Source of the DNA: Phaseolus vulgaris
Taxonomy: Eukaryota; Streptophyta; Magnoliopsida; Fabales; Fabaceae
DNA: 64,000 bases
Assembly (NCBI RefSeq): GCF_000499845.2
Contig: NC_023759.2
Coordinates: 36,626,273-36,690,272 of the forward strand
Direction: 5' to 3'
The notes under the pieces were generated by a model. That model searched no databases and had not been told where the DNA came from. It was given only the letters and a program-made list of their open reading frames with translations. Shown here piece by piece: positions 45,894 to 58,248 of this stretch (position 1 is the first letter of the stretch; every line of letters begins with the position of its first letter). The position numbers and the translations under genes were made by a program.

Positions 45894-47213
45894 TGATAAG
45901 TGCCAATGTGCAGTTTTTATGATTGAGAAAATTGAACACTTTGGAACTTAATTGTTGCTTAATGTAAGAAAATTACCCTAATCTGAGAATTATTGAATCT
46001 GATTATATATTTTGAACCAAGAAACAAATGAAGAAATTTAATCTCAATTTTTGTGTAAATTGCAGATGAATATGAAGCATTGAAAGAATGTATTCAAGTT
46101 GGCATTGAAAGAAAAAAAAAAGTAAAAACTTAATTGGATCACAAGAAGATTTAGCTCAAGCTAGAGGATTTAGCTCAAGCTAAAACTGTCCAGAGTTGAT
46201 TAAAGGTGCAGTACAATCTGTCCAGAGTTGATTAAAGGTGCAGTACTGATCTAGCTCAGGCTAGAATCGCTAGCTCAAGCTAAAAATGCACCGAAAGATC
46301 TAGCTTAAGCTAAAATGGGCTAGCTTGAGCTAAAGTTGATTATATAAATTTTGAAACATAACTCAAAACCAGCGGTGGAAAAAGATTGGGTTTTTATAGA
46401 GAGAGACTAGTGAGAGAAAGAGAAGAAACCTCTGTTCTTAGGAGAAGAACTTGCTCAGATCAGCCCTTCTTATGCAATCCAGATCAAGAATGAAGATTGG
46501 AGGAGCTGTCATGAGTGGCTAAGTTCTTTCTAACTTGGGATTGAATATAATTTACCTTGATCAAATGTATTCTTGGTGATATATATAAAATTCTCTTTTC
46601 TACTTGTTCTTGGTATTTTCGTTTTATGCTTATTGCTTGATTCTGTCTGATCAATAGAGTCTTGATTTTGATCCTTAAATTTAACTGGAAAGTACCTTTA
46701 AGGATCTGAAATAAACGAAAATACTTGATAACTTGTAATGCTAGGAATAGATTCCAGGTTATTGATTGCATTATAATTATGTTCCTAAAGCTGGATAATT
46801 TGTTAAATATCTGAGGAATCAGTGTTTGAGAAATTATCTTATGAATTTCATCTATGAGGAATCAAGATGAATGGCTTTAAATTATGCATCAAGAATAAGT
46901 TGTTTTGAGTATTATATATTGTATTATTCAAAATACAGATGATTGAGATAGACGCAATTCAATCCCAATATCTTTTTCTATAATTGATAAGTTAGTTTTG
47001 TATTTGGTTGAATCAAACCCTATATCTCTTAGTTACTTTGAAATCTTTAATTTGGTTATGAACAAGTTCTCAACAATCAAAATTATTTTCTATACTTGAT
47101 GAGTTTTAAAACAGAGCATCTTAATTAGAATTGTTCCCTGTGGGTTCGACATTCGTACTTTAAAGAGTACTATATTACAGTTGATTCGGTACACTTGCCA
47201 AGAAATATCAACA
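45894..47213 (+). repeat. 5' LTR of the gypsy element
   Basis: Starts TGATAAGTGCC and ends ATATCAACA, 1320 bp, immediately before the PBS. It contains seven TAGCTYRAGCTA-like palindromes, six of them in three closely spaced pairs (46150-46330), and a 32-bp tandem duplication of GTCCAGAGTTGATTAAAGGT (46188-46250). The left border is inferred from the TG and from the break in the CACTA repeat array. The 3' LTR is outside the window, so the border cannot be checked by comparison. Confidence 0.75.
46188..46250 (+). repeat. 32-bp tandem duplication in the gypsy LTR
   Basis: Two consecutive copies of GTCCAGAGTTGATTAAAGGT followed by GCAGTAC, between the paired AGCT palindromes. Confidence 0.85.
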
Positions 47214-47219
47214 AGTTTT

Positions 47220-47237
47220 TGGCGCCGTTGCCGGGGA
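47220..47237 (+). other. Primer-binding site, tRNA-Asp type
   Basis: TGGCGCCGTTGCCGGGGA, complementary to the 3' end of plant tRNA-Asp, 6 bp after the LTR end. This PBS is characteristic of Athila-type gypsy elements. Confidence 0.9.
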
Positions 47238-47353
47238 ACAATTTCTTTTAAGAATTTCTGAAGTATAACTTATTGAGTATTGTGAATAGTTTGTTTTCTT
47301 TGTGAATAGACACTTGTTTAGATCTTATTCTTTTATCCTGTGCTAATCCTTGC

Positions 47354-48832
47354 TTGAGTTGTCTTAGATACATGTTATTAAGGGGACAGGTTCCTGAAGA
47401 TCAATTGGAATTTGATCCAGAAATTGAGAAGACAGCTAGAAAAAACCAGAGCAAGAAGAGAGAAGAAAAGAAGAAGCAAGGACAAGCAAAAGGAGAATCT
47501 TCCAACACTCTCAACTCACACAATCAAACAGAGTTCCAAATGGCTGATAATAGACAAAATCCACCTAGAAGGACATTGGGAGACTATGCTATGCAACAAG
47601 GACCGAGGCATTTCTCTAGCATAGCCATACCTCCTGCCACCAAATCATTAGAAATGAAGCCAACTTTTCTTAGCTTAGTCATCACTCATCAATTCACTGG
47701 AATGGATCATGAAGACCCTTATACTCATCTATCCACATTTTATGAGTTGGTTGGGACCATGGGCTTCGAGGAAAATGATATTTAATCTGTTTATCTGCGT
47801 CTATTTCCTTTCTCACTTGCAGACAAAGCAAAAGAATGGTTAAAGTCGCATCCAAACCAGAGTCTAAGTAGCTGGAATGATGTAGAAGAGAAATTCCTAC
47901 ACAGATTCTTCCCACTCTCTCGATATATCAAGGCTAAGTCTGATATCTTCACATTCAGGCAAGGGCCAAAAGAACCTTTTTGTGAAGCTTGGGAATACTT
48001 TAAAGTGATGTTAAGAAGATGTCCTAATCATGGCTTTGAGGGTATTGCTCAGTTGAACATATTCCACAATGGTTTGAGGCCTGATACTAAAATGATCTTG
48101 GATGCTGCAGTAGGAGGTACAATGATGAGTGTTGATGCAGAACAAGCTACAAGAATCATTGATGCCTTTGCCTCAACAGATTACCAAGCTCAACATGATA
48201 GATATACAGTGCAAAAGAAATGAGTGATGGATCTTAGTACTTCAGACGCAATTTTAGCACAAAACAAGATTTTGACTCAGCAAATTGAGGCATTAACCAA
48301 GCAAATGTCAAAACTGCCTCAACAATTACATGTAGTAAATTCTCCTTCAATTCAGAATCAAGCTTTGAAGTGTGATTTTTGTGGGGGAGATCATCTTAAT
48401 GGCCAATGCTCTTACCAAAATCCATCAGAGGAAGAGGTTTAATATATGAATAATCAAGGAAGGCAAGGTGGCTTTGCATATAATTATCCAAATAACATGA
48501 CTCAAGGATGGAGGAATAATCCAAATCAAGGATTTGGGTGGAAGCAAGAGGCTGGATCATCTAACAGACAAGCTCCTTATCAGCAACAACCATATTATCC
48601 TTCCGTTCATGAGAGAACATCCAAATTGGAGGATACTTTTGAGAAATTCATGCCAGCCTCTCTATCTAATCAGAAAAATACTGAAGCATCAATAAGAAAT
48701 TTAGAGACACAGGTGGGGCAGCTGGCTAAACAGTTAGCTGATAAATCAAGGAAGTCAATTTTCAGCAAATACACAAACCAATCCCAAAGAGCATTGCAAG
48801 TCTATCACCACTAGAAGTGGGAAAGTTACAGG
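47354..48832 (+). pseudogene. Gypsy gag with several nonsense codons
   Basis: Near-continuous gag in one region with stops at about 47785, 48223 and 48442. The body reads PTFLSLVITHQFTGMDHEDP, then EWLKSHPNQSLSSWNDVEEK and FRQGPKEPFCEAWEYFK, all typical of the retrotrans_gag domain. The CCHC-type knuckle is DFCGGDHLNGQC. A C-terminal QVGQLAKQLADK segment marks the usual Athila gag end. The unspliced frame cannot yield a full gag without readthrough. Confidence 0.85.
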
Positions 48833-49141
48833 AAAAGGAATTGGAGATAATTTAGTTGTTGAGGAAGAGGTTTTAAGTGAGAGAGAAAATGAAAAAGAAC
48901 AGATTGAGTGTGAGGGAGGAGAAGGAAGGAATAAGGAAGGAATAAGGAAGATGTTGTAGATATTAGAGAGAAAATAGAAAAAAATCAAAAAAGTGAAAAA
49001 CAAGAGAGGAGTGTTCCTATAAAAGATGTACCTTATCCACATGCTCCTACAAAGAAAGACAAAGAAAGACAATTTGCAAGATTTATGGATATTCTCAAAA
49101 GATTGCAAATTAACATTCCTATTACTGAAGCTTTAGAGTAG

Positions 49142-52100
49142 ATGCCTACATATGCTAAATTCATGAAGGAATTATTGACAAAGAAAAGAAAGTTCAATGA
49201 CAAGGAAATGGTTGAATTGGAAGCTGGATGTAGTGCTATAATTCAAAAATCATTACCACAGAAATCCAGAGATCCTGGGAATTTCACTTTGCCAGTTACT
49301 ATAGGAAATCTCACTGTTGGAAAGGCATTATTGGATCTTAGAGCTAGTATTAATTTGATGCCTTTATCAATGCTGAAGAAAATTGGAGATGTAGAAGTGA
49401 GACCAACAAGAATGACTTTGCAGTTGGCTGATAGATCAATCAAATATCCACATGGAATAGTTGAAGATTTGTTGGTAAAGGTGGATAAATTTCTCTTTCC
49501 AGTAGATTTTGTTGTTATGGATATTGAAGAAGATGCTGAAGTACCTTTGATATTGGGAAGACCATTTATGAAAACTGCCAAAGTTATAATTGATGTAGAC
49601 AAAGGAAAATTAAAGGTTTGTGTTCAAGATGAAGAAGTAAGCTTCAATGTTTTTGAAGCAATGAAGTATTCAAATGATCAAAAAGAGTGTTTCAGAGTGG
49701 ATGTGATTGATGATATTTGTTTTGAAACTCAAAAAAATTGTTTAACAGTTGAACCTTCAATGAAAGTTATCATGGATAGAATTGAAGACATAGATGAAGT
49801 GGAAAGAAAAGAAATATAGGACTGTGTTGAAGAGTTAGATAAGGCTAAAGAGATTCTTTATGATGCTAGTCAAAAGCAAAATCTAATCAAAGAAGAAATT
49901 TCTCAACCTCAGAAGATAGAATTGAAACAACTACCAACTCATTTGAAATATGTTTTTCTGGAAGAAAATGGGGAGAAACCAGTCATTCTCAGCAACTCTC
50001 TAACAGCAGAAGAAGAATAGGAAGTAGTGAAAGTGTTAAAGTCAAATAAAGGAGCAATAGGATGGACTCTATCTAATTTGAAAGGCATAAGTCCTTCTTA
50101 TTGTATGCACAAAATTGACATGGAACAAGACTTCAAATCTGTAGCTCAACCTCAAAGACGCCTAAATCCTACTATGAAGGAAGTAGTAAAGAAAGAAGTT
50201 CAGAAGCTGTTCGGAGCAGGGATGATTTATCCTATATCAGATAGTGCCTGGGTCAGTCATGTGCAAGTAGTTCCAAAGAAAGGTGGCATGACAGTAATTC
50301 ATAATGACAAAAATGAGTTAATTCCAACAAGAACAGTCACAGGTTGGAGGATGTGTATTGATTATAGAAAACTCAATCAAGCCACAAGAAAAGATCATTT
50401 TCCACTACCCTTCATGGATCAAATGCTGGAGAGATTGGCAGGCAAAGCTTATTACTGCTTTTTGGATGGTTATTCAGGTTATAATCAAATTGTTGTAAAT
50501 CCAGAAGATCAAGAAAAGACTGCTTTCACTTGTCCTTTTGGTATTTTTGCATATAGAAAGATGCCATTTGGATTGTGTAATGCTCCAATAACTTTTCAAA
50601 GATGCATGTTTGCTATTTTTGCAGATCTTTTAGAAAAGGGAATTGAAGTTTTCATGGATGATTTTTCTGTTTATGGAGCTACTTTTAGTTCTTGTTTGAA
50701 GAATTTAGCTACCGTACTAAAACGGTGTGTGGAGACCAATCTTGTCCTCAATTGGGAAAAATGTCACTTTATGGTGAGAGAAGGTATAGTTTTAGGACAC
50801 AAAATCTCTAGCAAAGGTATTGAGGTAGATAGAGCCAAAGTTGAAGTTATTGAAAAACTACATCCACCAATCAACATCAAAGGAATCAGAAGTTTTCTGG
50901 GTCATGCTGGTTTTTACAGGAGATTCATCAAGGATTTTTCAAAGATTGCAAAACCTCTTTGCAATTTACTGAATAAGGATACTGCATTTAATTTTGATGA
51001 AAACTGTTTAATTGCTTTTAAGAATTTAAAAGAAAAACTCATTTCAGCACCCATAATCACTGCACCTAATTGGCTTTATCATTTTGAACTTATGTGTGAT
51101 GCTAGTGATTATGCAATAGGAGCAGTATTGGGGCAAAGAAAAGAGAAAAATTTTCATGTGATACACTATGCAAGTAAAGTCTTAAATGATGCTCAAAGTA
51201 ATTATACAACTACTGAAAAAGAATTGCTTGCTATAGTGTATGCATTTGAAAAATTTAGATCTTACCTTATTGGTTCTAAAGTGATTGTTTTTACTGACCA
51301 TGCTGCAATTAGGTACTTGTTCACAAAATTAGATTCCAAGCCAAGACTAATAAGATGGATTCTTCTGCTGCAGGTATTTGATTTAGAAATAAAGGATAAA
51401 AAGGGCAGTGAAAACAATGTGGCAGATCACCTATCAAGACTTGCAAATGAGGAAGTAACTGCACTTGAATTAAAAGTGATAGATGAGTTTCCTGATGAAA
51501 AACTCCTTGCAATTCAAGAAAGGCCATGGTTTGCAGATTTGGAAAATTTTAAAGCTGCAGGGGTAGTTCCTGAAGATTTTGGATGGCATCAAAAGAAAAA
51601 GTTTTTCAAAGATGCTAATCACTATTTATGGGATGATCCTTATCTATTCAAAATTGGTGCAAATAATTTGATAATGCGATGTGTTACAATAAATTAAGCT
51701 AAAAATATTCTATGGCATTGTCACAATTCACCATATGGAGGTCATTTCAATGGACAAAGGACAACAACTAAAGTGTTACAATCTGGATTTTATTGGCCAA
51801 CTCTGTTCAAAGATGCACATGAACATGTTCAGAAGTGTGATAGTTGTCAAAGAACTGGAGCTATTACAAGAAGGCATGAAATGCCATTGCAGAACATTCA
51901 AGAAATTGAAATATTTGATTGTTGGGGAATTGATTTTATAGGACCACTGCCATCATCATTCTCAAATGAATATATCTTACTAGCAGTTGAGTATGTCTCT
52001 AGATGGGTGGAAGCAGCTGCAACTCAGAAAGCTGATGCCAAAACTGTAATCAAATTTCTCAAGAGAAATATTTTCACCAGGTTTGGTACTCCTAGAGTTT

Positions 52101-52810
52101 TGATAAGTGATGGAGATTCACATTTTTGTAATGCTCAACTTCAAAAGGTTTTAGAACATTATGGAGTTAGACATAAAGTAGCAACAACCTACCATCCTCA
52201 AACTAATGGTCAGGCAGAGGTTTCTAACAGGGAAATTAAGAAGATTTTGGAAAAAGTAGTAGCTTCTTCCAGAAAGGATTGGTCTAACAAGCTTGAGGAA
52301 GCTCTCTGGGCTTATAGAACAACATTTAAGACACCTACATCTCTGTCTCCATTCCAATTGATTTATGGTAAAGCATGTCATCTTTCGGTAGAACTGGAAC
52401 ACAAAGCATACTGGGAAAACAAGTTTCTAAAATTTGTTCCTAAAGTTGCTGGAGAGAAGAGAAAAGTGCAACTTCATGAACTTGAAGAAATGAGATTCAA
52501 TGCTTACCAATCTTCCAAACTTTATAAAGATCGAGTCAAATTTTATCATGACAGAAATTTTTTGAAAAGAACTTTTGAACCAGGTCAATTGGTGTTGTTA
52601 TTTAATTCCAGGTTGAGGCTTTTCCCTGGAAAACTCAAATCAAAATGGTCAGGACCATTCCAAGTCAAACAAGTAAAACCATATGAAGCAGTGGAATTGG
52701 AAGATCCTGTCTCAAAAAGAAGTTGGGTGGTTAATGGACAAAGATTGAAGCATTATTTTGGTGGTGAAGTTGAAAGGCACACCACTATGATCCACTTTAA
52801 TGATCCTTAA
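49142..52810 (+). pseudogene. Gypsy pol: protease, reverse transcriptase, RNase H, integrase
   Basis: Protease (49142-49819) has LLDLRASINLMPLSM, where the family has DLGAS; the active-site glycine is arginine. A stop at 49819 and another at about 50018 precede RT. RT (50027 onward) shows [26 protein letters not shown] and the catalytic site as [10 protein letters not shown]. RNase H has [35 protein letters not shown] and [12 protein letters not shown] stop at about 51697 separates the integrase. The integrase has the H-H-C-C region (HCHNSPYGGH...CDSCQRTG), the DDE core (DFIGPLP, ISDGDSHF, NGQAEVSNREIKK) and a C-terminal domain ending at 52810. Few lesions make this a fairly young copy, though not autonomous as it stands. 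Confidence 0.9.
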
Positions 52811-52917
52811 GTAAATCAGGCGTCAAGCTATATGACGTTAAACGAGCGCTTGCTGGGAGCCAACCCAGTGTTTTGTTTTGAAATGTGTCTTTAATTTTGT
52901 TTTGATTTAGTAGTATG
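52811..52917 (+). other. Gypsy post-pol sequence up to the copia insertion
   Basis: About 107 bp of untranslated gypsy sequence ending in the target site GTATG (52913-52917), which is repeated at 59373-59377 on the far side of the inserted copia element. Confidence 0.8.
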
Positions 52918-54055
52918 TGTTGAACCTTGTGATGTTCAATGTTTTGAAGAATCCAAATACTTTGAAGGATGTTGAAGCCCCTGCTTTGCTTGATGTTGCT
53001 GTGCTTGTTTAAGCTTTGTTCTGGGGTAGTTTATATGTTGTAAAACACCCTTGTATTAAATCTCAAGCAATTAGCATCTCAATCTTTATAAAAGTAAAAT
53101 GTTTTTCAAACTAAGTTGAAACAACCGATTGTTTTGTCGAAACAACCGATTGTTTATACTTAGGTGTTTTGAGAAAGATTGAAAACTGTTTTCAAATAGT
53201 TGAAATTGTTAAGTACCAAAACAACCGATTGATTCGAGGAAACAACCGATTGTTTGTTTTGGGACCATAACAGAAAAATTGTTTTCTTTGACTGAGCTTT
53301 AAATGCTTTAACTGTATACGCTTCAGTCATTAAATGCTTTGACCAATCTTTTAATGCAATTTAAGAGTTTGTTAAGATTTGATAACAAACTATATCTTTG
53401 AATATATTCAGAAAAACAGTTTTAAGAATTAAGAATCTGTTGACAAAGTTTTTCTAAGAGAGTTTTTTCAAAGTGCTGAGATTTCTTAAGAGTTTTTGTG
53501 ATTGATCAAGGTGCTGGAATAGGATTCTACTTGTATTGATTTCAGATATTCATCTGTAACAAGTGTAATCTTTGTAATATGTTAAACAATTCGTTTCTGT
53601 GTTTGCTGAGATTGGCTGTGTGTTCTTGAGGTGTTTAAGATCAGCAATCTTAGTGTTGGCCAAGGAGAGTGTGTTTCTTGAGGTGTTTCAAGGTCATTCT
53701 CTTGGTTGTGGTGTAAGTGATCAAGTGGTGATTGCTTAGTGGATATCCTCAGGGTTTCTGAGAAGACTGGATGTAGCTCTAGTTTGGAGTGAACCAGTAT
53801 AAACAACTGTGTACAATCTCTCTATATCTAACTCTTTAAATTCAGTTTATTTGTTGTTTGCTAGTATAAACAACCGATTGTTTCTACAAAACAACCGATT
53901 GTTTTTCTGGTACTACAGCTTTTGCTTGCTGTTTTGGCTAACTGAATTGCTGAATCAATTGGTTTCTGAAATAAGTTCATTCTAGTTTTGAAAAGTTTGT
54001 GAAAACCCCTTTAAACAATTCACCCCCCTCTAGTTTAAAGCAATCTTTTCTAACA
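52918..54055 (+). repeat. 5' LTR of the pol-less copia element
   Basis: 1138 bp, starts TGTTGAACCTTG and ends CTTTTCTAACA. It differs from the 3' LTR by a 28-bp segment (near 52960-53000) and a small number of substitutions. It carries three 21-bp-spaced palindrome pairs near 53121, 53218 and 53868. Confidence 0.93.
53119..53156 (+). repeat. Example of the 21-bp-spaced palindrome pair
   Basis: Two copies of AAACAACCGATTGTTT with the CCG cores at 53125 and 53146, exactly 21 bp apart, joined by a TGTCG-type spacer. The same arrangement recurs at many other sites in the copia elements; see findings. Confidence 0.9.
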
Positions 54056-54116
54056 ATTGGCATCAAGAGCTTGGTTCTTGAAAGTCATTCAAGTTGATCC
54101 TAAAAATCTTTTCAAA

Positions 54117-55855
54117 ATGGCTGATAGACTACCGTTTGGGGAAGGTGCCTCAATAAACAGACCACCCTTGTTTTGTGGTTTGAATTACCAGTTTTGGAAA
54201 GTTAGAATGAAAATATTTATGGAATCTCTTGATAATGGAATTTGGGATGCAATTGAAAATGGTCCTTTTATCCCAAAGTTTGAAAAAGATAGTTCTGTCA
54301 TTGAGAAGCCATGGTCTCAATGGACTGATGCAGAAAGCAAAAAGGCCAAATTCGATTGCATTGCCAAAAATATTATAACCTCTGCTTTAAATTCTGATGA
54401 GTTTTTCAGGGTCTCACAATGCAAATCATCAAAAGAAATGTGGGATACTTTGGAAGTCACTCATGAAGGAACAAATGAACAAATGAGGTGAAAAGAGCTA
54501 GAAAGCATGCTCTCATCCAAGAGTATGAGATGTTTAGAATGCTTAAAGGTGAAACAATAGCTGAGGTGCAGAAAAGGTTTACACACATCATCAATCAGCT
54601 TATGAGCATAGACAAGATGTTTGACAAAGAATAGCTAAACATCAAGATCTTGAAATGTCTTGATAGAGCATGGCAACCAAAGGTAACTGCTATTTCCGAA
54701 TCTAAAGATCTAACATCATTAAGTGTTGCTTCTTTGTTTGGAAAGCTTAGGGAACATGAGCTAGAGATGAATAGACTCAATGTTCAAGAGAGTGAAGATA
54801 AGCACACAAGAAGCATAGCCTTGAAAGCATCCAAGCATAAGGGAAAGCAAGATTCAAGTGATGATAGTGATGAGGAAAATCTTAGTTTGCTGTTAAGAAA
54901 ATTCAGCAAATTCCTAAAGAGAAACCGCAACAAAGACAACAACAAGGATAGGTATGGAAACAAGAAACCTAATGAATTCAATTCAAATAACTATACTTGT
55001 TTTGGTTGTGGTGAGAAAGGTCACATAAAGGCAAATTGTCCTAACAAGAGCAAAGAGAAAAAGACAAGCTACAAAGAGAAGAAAGACAATACAAAAAGAG
55101 CCTACATAGCTTGGGATGAAAATGAGGTGTCATCATCAAGCTCTTCATCGAGTGAAGATGAAAAAGCAAACATATGTTTGATAGCTGAGGATGATAATGA
55201 TTCTTGCAGTTCAAGTGAGGTAAGTTCATGTACTTCCTTAAATGAACAAAATTATAGTGAATTGCTTGAAGATTTTCAAGAAACACATGATGAAGCTAAT
55301 AGATTGGTTCTTTCAAACAACCGATTGAAAGATCTTAACAATGTGCTTGAAAAGAAAGTTAAATCACTTGAAGAGGATCTGAGAAAAGCAAAAAATGATT
55401 TTGAAAAATTGGAAAATCATTTCAAAAATGCCTCTTGCAAGTGTGATACTCTCATTTGCACAAATTGTGAAAATCTTGAGAAAAAGGTTCACTATCTTGT
55501 TGAAACTGTGGACAAGCTTTCAAAGGAGAAATCAAACTTTGAGAATGTCTTGGCATCTCAAAGCTGTGTTTTTGGAAAAGCTGGTTTAGGCTTCAATCCA
55601 CAGAACAAGCAAGATAGGTTTTCAAAAAGTTTTTTAAGAAAATCAGAAAAACAACCGATTGTTAAGACGAAACAACCGGTTGTTACATGCTTTTACTGCA
55701 TGAAGAAAGGCCACTCTGTTAGATTCTGTAAAATTAGAAAATATTATGTTCCTAAAGGTTTTATGAAATGGATTCCTAAGGGATGTGATGTTTCTAACAG
55801 CAAAGTAAAGTCAAATGGACCCAAATTTGTTAGGGGACCAAATCTTGCTACTTGA
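54117..55855 (+). pseudogene. Copia gag of the pol-less element, two lesions
   Basis: Starts at ATG 54117 (MADRLPFGEGASINRPPLF) after the PBS. A tandem duplication of the 8-mer AACAAATG (54470-54477 and 54478-54485) shifts the frame, giving a stop at 54489-54491. Past this a nonsense TAG occurs near 54632. The remainder is open to 55855 and contains the zinc knuckle CFGCGEKGHIKANC (about 54998-55039), a serine/acid-rich stretch, a coiled coil (about 55280-55420), and a second knuckle-like CFYCMKKGHSVRFC (about 55689-55730). Apart from these two lesions the gag is intact. Paired AACAACCG palindromes lie inside the coding sequence at 55650-55685, encoding KQPIV and KQPVV. Confidence 0.88.
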
Positions 55856-56653
55856 AATCGTTTATGCAGGAAAAATAAAGAGAAAAAGAAGAACTGAGCC
55901 ATCTGATCAAGCTGTTGAAGAAAAAGGCAGTCATTGAAGCTGAATCAATGTTATGCAAAAGATCAAAACAATGAAAAGGAGTTTTCTTGATCAACAAGCA
56001 ATTGGCTCATTGAAGAATCAACACAAGGATAAGACTTTCCTTTATTTGTTCTCAATCTCTGTTTCAAAGTTATTTCTTGTGATTAATTTTCTTTTAATCA
56101 ATGTTATCTTATTTAATCTGCTTCTGCTTATGGTTAAAATTTCAAAAATCAAGTTTTAACTACTGCAGAAAAACAACCGATTGTTTCTTCGAAACAACCG
56201 ATTGTTTTGGGTCTGACAGCACTGTGATGAAATTGATTTAATTGTTTTTTTTTTAAATTTCTATCCGTTGCAGATCAATCTAAAAGAGAGAATCTTGGTC
56301 AAATGATCTGTGTTGAAAGCTGATAATGCTCAGAAAGAAGTCATAACTGTCATAAAGGAATATATTCCAAAATCTTGGAAATTCAAGAGCCTTAATGACT
56401 AGTCAAAGATCACATGTGAAGACCATGTGATTTTCAGCTTTTTCTGACATTTTCTGTGCAGAACAGAGTCAAGCTCTCTCTCTGAAAATCAGGTACTCTT
56501 TGAATGAAATTAAATTCAAATTGATTCTCTTACTGCTATAAAATCCAGTACAGATTTCTTCCACAAAGAACAACCAATTGCAACATCTCTTGCAATATCT
56601 CTTGCACCATCTCTTGCAAAAATCGGTGAACCTCTGTTTTTGTCTCTGCTGTC
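55856..56653 (+). other. Spacer between gag and the extra ORF of the pol-less copia element
   Basis: About 800 bp with no pol remnant. It contains one palindrome pair (near 56176) and, close to the ORF, a TATAAAA box. Two 3' splice-site-like sequences occur (CCGTTGCAG near 56273 and TCTGTGCAG near 56461). Confidence 0.6.
56537..56543 (+). promoter_or_regulatory. TATA-like box before the extra ORF
   Basis: TATAAAA 117 bp upstream of the ORF's ATG. With a start about 30 bp downstream this would leave a leader of roughly 85 bp. It could be chance in AT-rich sequence. Confidence 0.4.
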
Positions 56654-57856
56654 ATGGAATCAACCCCTCCCACCTCCAAGAGAGTTAAAACCAGAGCTGT
56701 AAGGTCTGGAGGAAGGCTGGAAGGCTGGTTTTCTGGAGATAATGATCTCATTGAGAAGTATAGATATGAGACAAGTATCAAGAAGATAAACAACCCCAAG
56801 GTTGTATGTTTTGATTGGCTGAAAAGTCAAAAGCTTGATAATGTGAGAAGGCTGCTCAAGGATCAATCTCTCAGAAGGTTCCTAGAGATGAAGGGTAACA
56901 TATATCCAGATTTGGTGAGGGTATTCTACACCAAATTGAAGTTTGAGGGAAACAATCTTGTTTCTCATGTGAAAGGTGTGGAAATGGAGATAACCCATGA
57001 AGTTTGGGCTGCTGTTGCTGGGCTTAAGTTCTCAGGTCTGAGAATCAACAAGGGAAACCTTGGTGTGGTGGAAGATTTTAATAAAATCCAGTTCTACAAA
57101 AGCTGCTTGAAAAATCTACATGTTCAAGTTAGTTCATGCTCGGTTGGAGGTTTGAAGCTTGATGAGAGGTTGCTTGCTCTCATTGTAACTTGGATTCTAA
57201 CTCCAAGGGGGAGTAATCACTCTGTGCTAACTGAAGAAGATCTGGTTTACATCTTCTGCATCACCAAGAAAGTCAAGATCAATTGGATTCATATAATCAA
57301 AGAACACATGCAAAAAGCCATGAGGTTAGGTGATTATCATTATCCCTATGCTGTTTTAATATCTAAGTTTCTACTCTATTTTGAAGTTAATCTTGAAGAT
57401 GAAACTTCTGAGCTGGTCAAGTCAACTCAAGAGTTGAAAAGTGGATCACTCAGCAAGATGGGCTTTACAAAAGTAGGTGGAAAATGGATAAGTAAGGATG
57501 GTGATCATGGTGCCTCATCAAGTGGTGCTGCTCATCTTGAACAAGATGAACCTGCTGATATGGATGTTCAACATGAAGATCCAACTGAAGATTTTCAAGA
57601 TGCAGGGCCTAGTGCTGCTGATGGATATCAAAGAGAAAGAATGCCAACCATGTCATCTTTTGAAAGACAAATGATGGATAGGCTTGATAGCTTTGCTGAA
57701 AATCAAAGGAGCCTCCATGATCTCTGTGTGAGTAATTTCCAAAGGATTGACACCAGGTTTGACAACATGGATGCAAGGTTTATGACTCTGGATGAACAGA
57801 TTGAAGCTGTCCAGAATCAAATCTTTGATCTTCAGTTTGTTGATGAAGAAGAATGA
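56654..57856 (+). CDS. Intact 400-residue 'putative plant transposon protein' ORF carried by the copia element
   Basis: An uninterrupted ORF from ATG 56654 to TGA 57856. The N terminus has a basic patch (KRVKTRAVRSGGR, residues about 9-21) that could be a nuclear localisation signal. Residues about 50-260 match in style the plant-transposon-protein domain found in many retroelement-derived proteins (YPDLVRVFYTKLKFEGN, VKGVEMEITHEVWAAVAGLK, LLALIVTWILTPRGSNHS, IHIIKEHMQKAMRLGDYHYP). Residues about 270-330 are acidic and low-complexity. The last 60 residues (SFERQMMDRLDSFAENQRSL ... QIEAVQNQIFDLQ) look like a coiled coil. Biochemical function is unknown. It lies where pol would be in a full copia element. 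Open frame despite lesions in gag suggests recent function or recent insertion. Confidence 0.8.
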   Translation: MESTPPTSKRVKTRAVRSGGRLEGWFSGDNDLIEKYRYETSIKKINNPKVVCFDWLKSQKLDNVRRLLKDQSLRRFLEMKGNIYPDLVRVFYTKLKFEGNNLVSHVKGVEMEITHEVWAAVAGLKFSGLRINKGNLGVVEDFNKIQFYKSCLKNLHVQVSSCSVGGLKLDERLLALIVTWILTPRGSNHSVLTEEDLVYIFCITKKVKINWIHIIKEHMQKAMRLGDYHYPYAVLISKFLLYFEVNLEDETSELVKSTQELKSGSLSKMGFTKVGGKWISKDGDHGASSSGAAHLEQDEPADMDVQHEDPTEDFQDAGPSAADGYQRERMPTMSSFERQMMDRLDSFAENQRSLHDLCVSNFQRIDTRFDNMDARFMTLDEQIEAVQNQIFDLQFVDEEE

Positions 57857-58248
57857 AGAATAAAACAACCGATTGGTCATCGAAACAATCTATTGTTTTT
57901 GGCTGTTCTTTTCTGGTTTTAAAATTTCTTTTCTTCTGCTGTTGTTGTTTTATTCTGATGTACTGAAAACAATATTTTGATTTATCTCTTATCTTTGTCT
58001 ATTTGTGAAGACAAATAGGGGGAGATATATGCTGTGTTTCGAGTTTATTTTAAGTTTCTGTTTTAAAGTTGATAAAACTGTTTGGAATATGTAATATGTT
58101 TCTGATATTAGATATGTTTTAAGCTTTAAACTGTTTATCTGTATGCTAACAGAATATCATAAGTTCAATGTATTGCTCAAATTTACATTGCAGGAATTGC
58201 TTCAGATTTAATCAGGTACAACACAAGCATCAAGGATTTGTCTTCATC

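Noticed and set aside
53101..53160. Palindrome pairs as simple microsatellites
   Set aside because: Pairs are isolated, with variable spacers but constant spacing, so they are not tandem-array slippage products.
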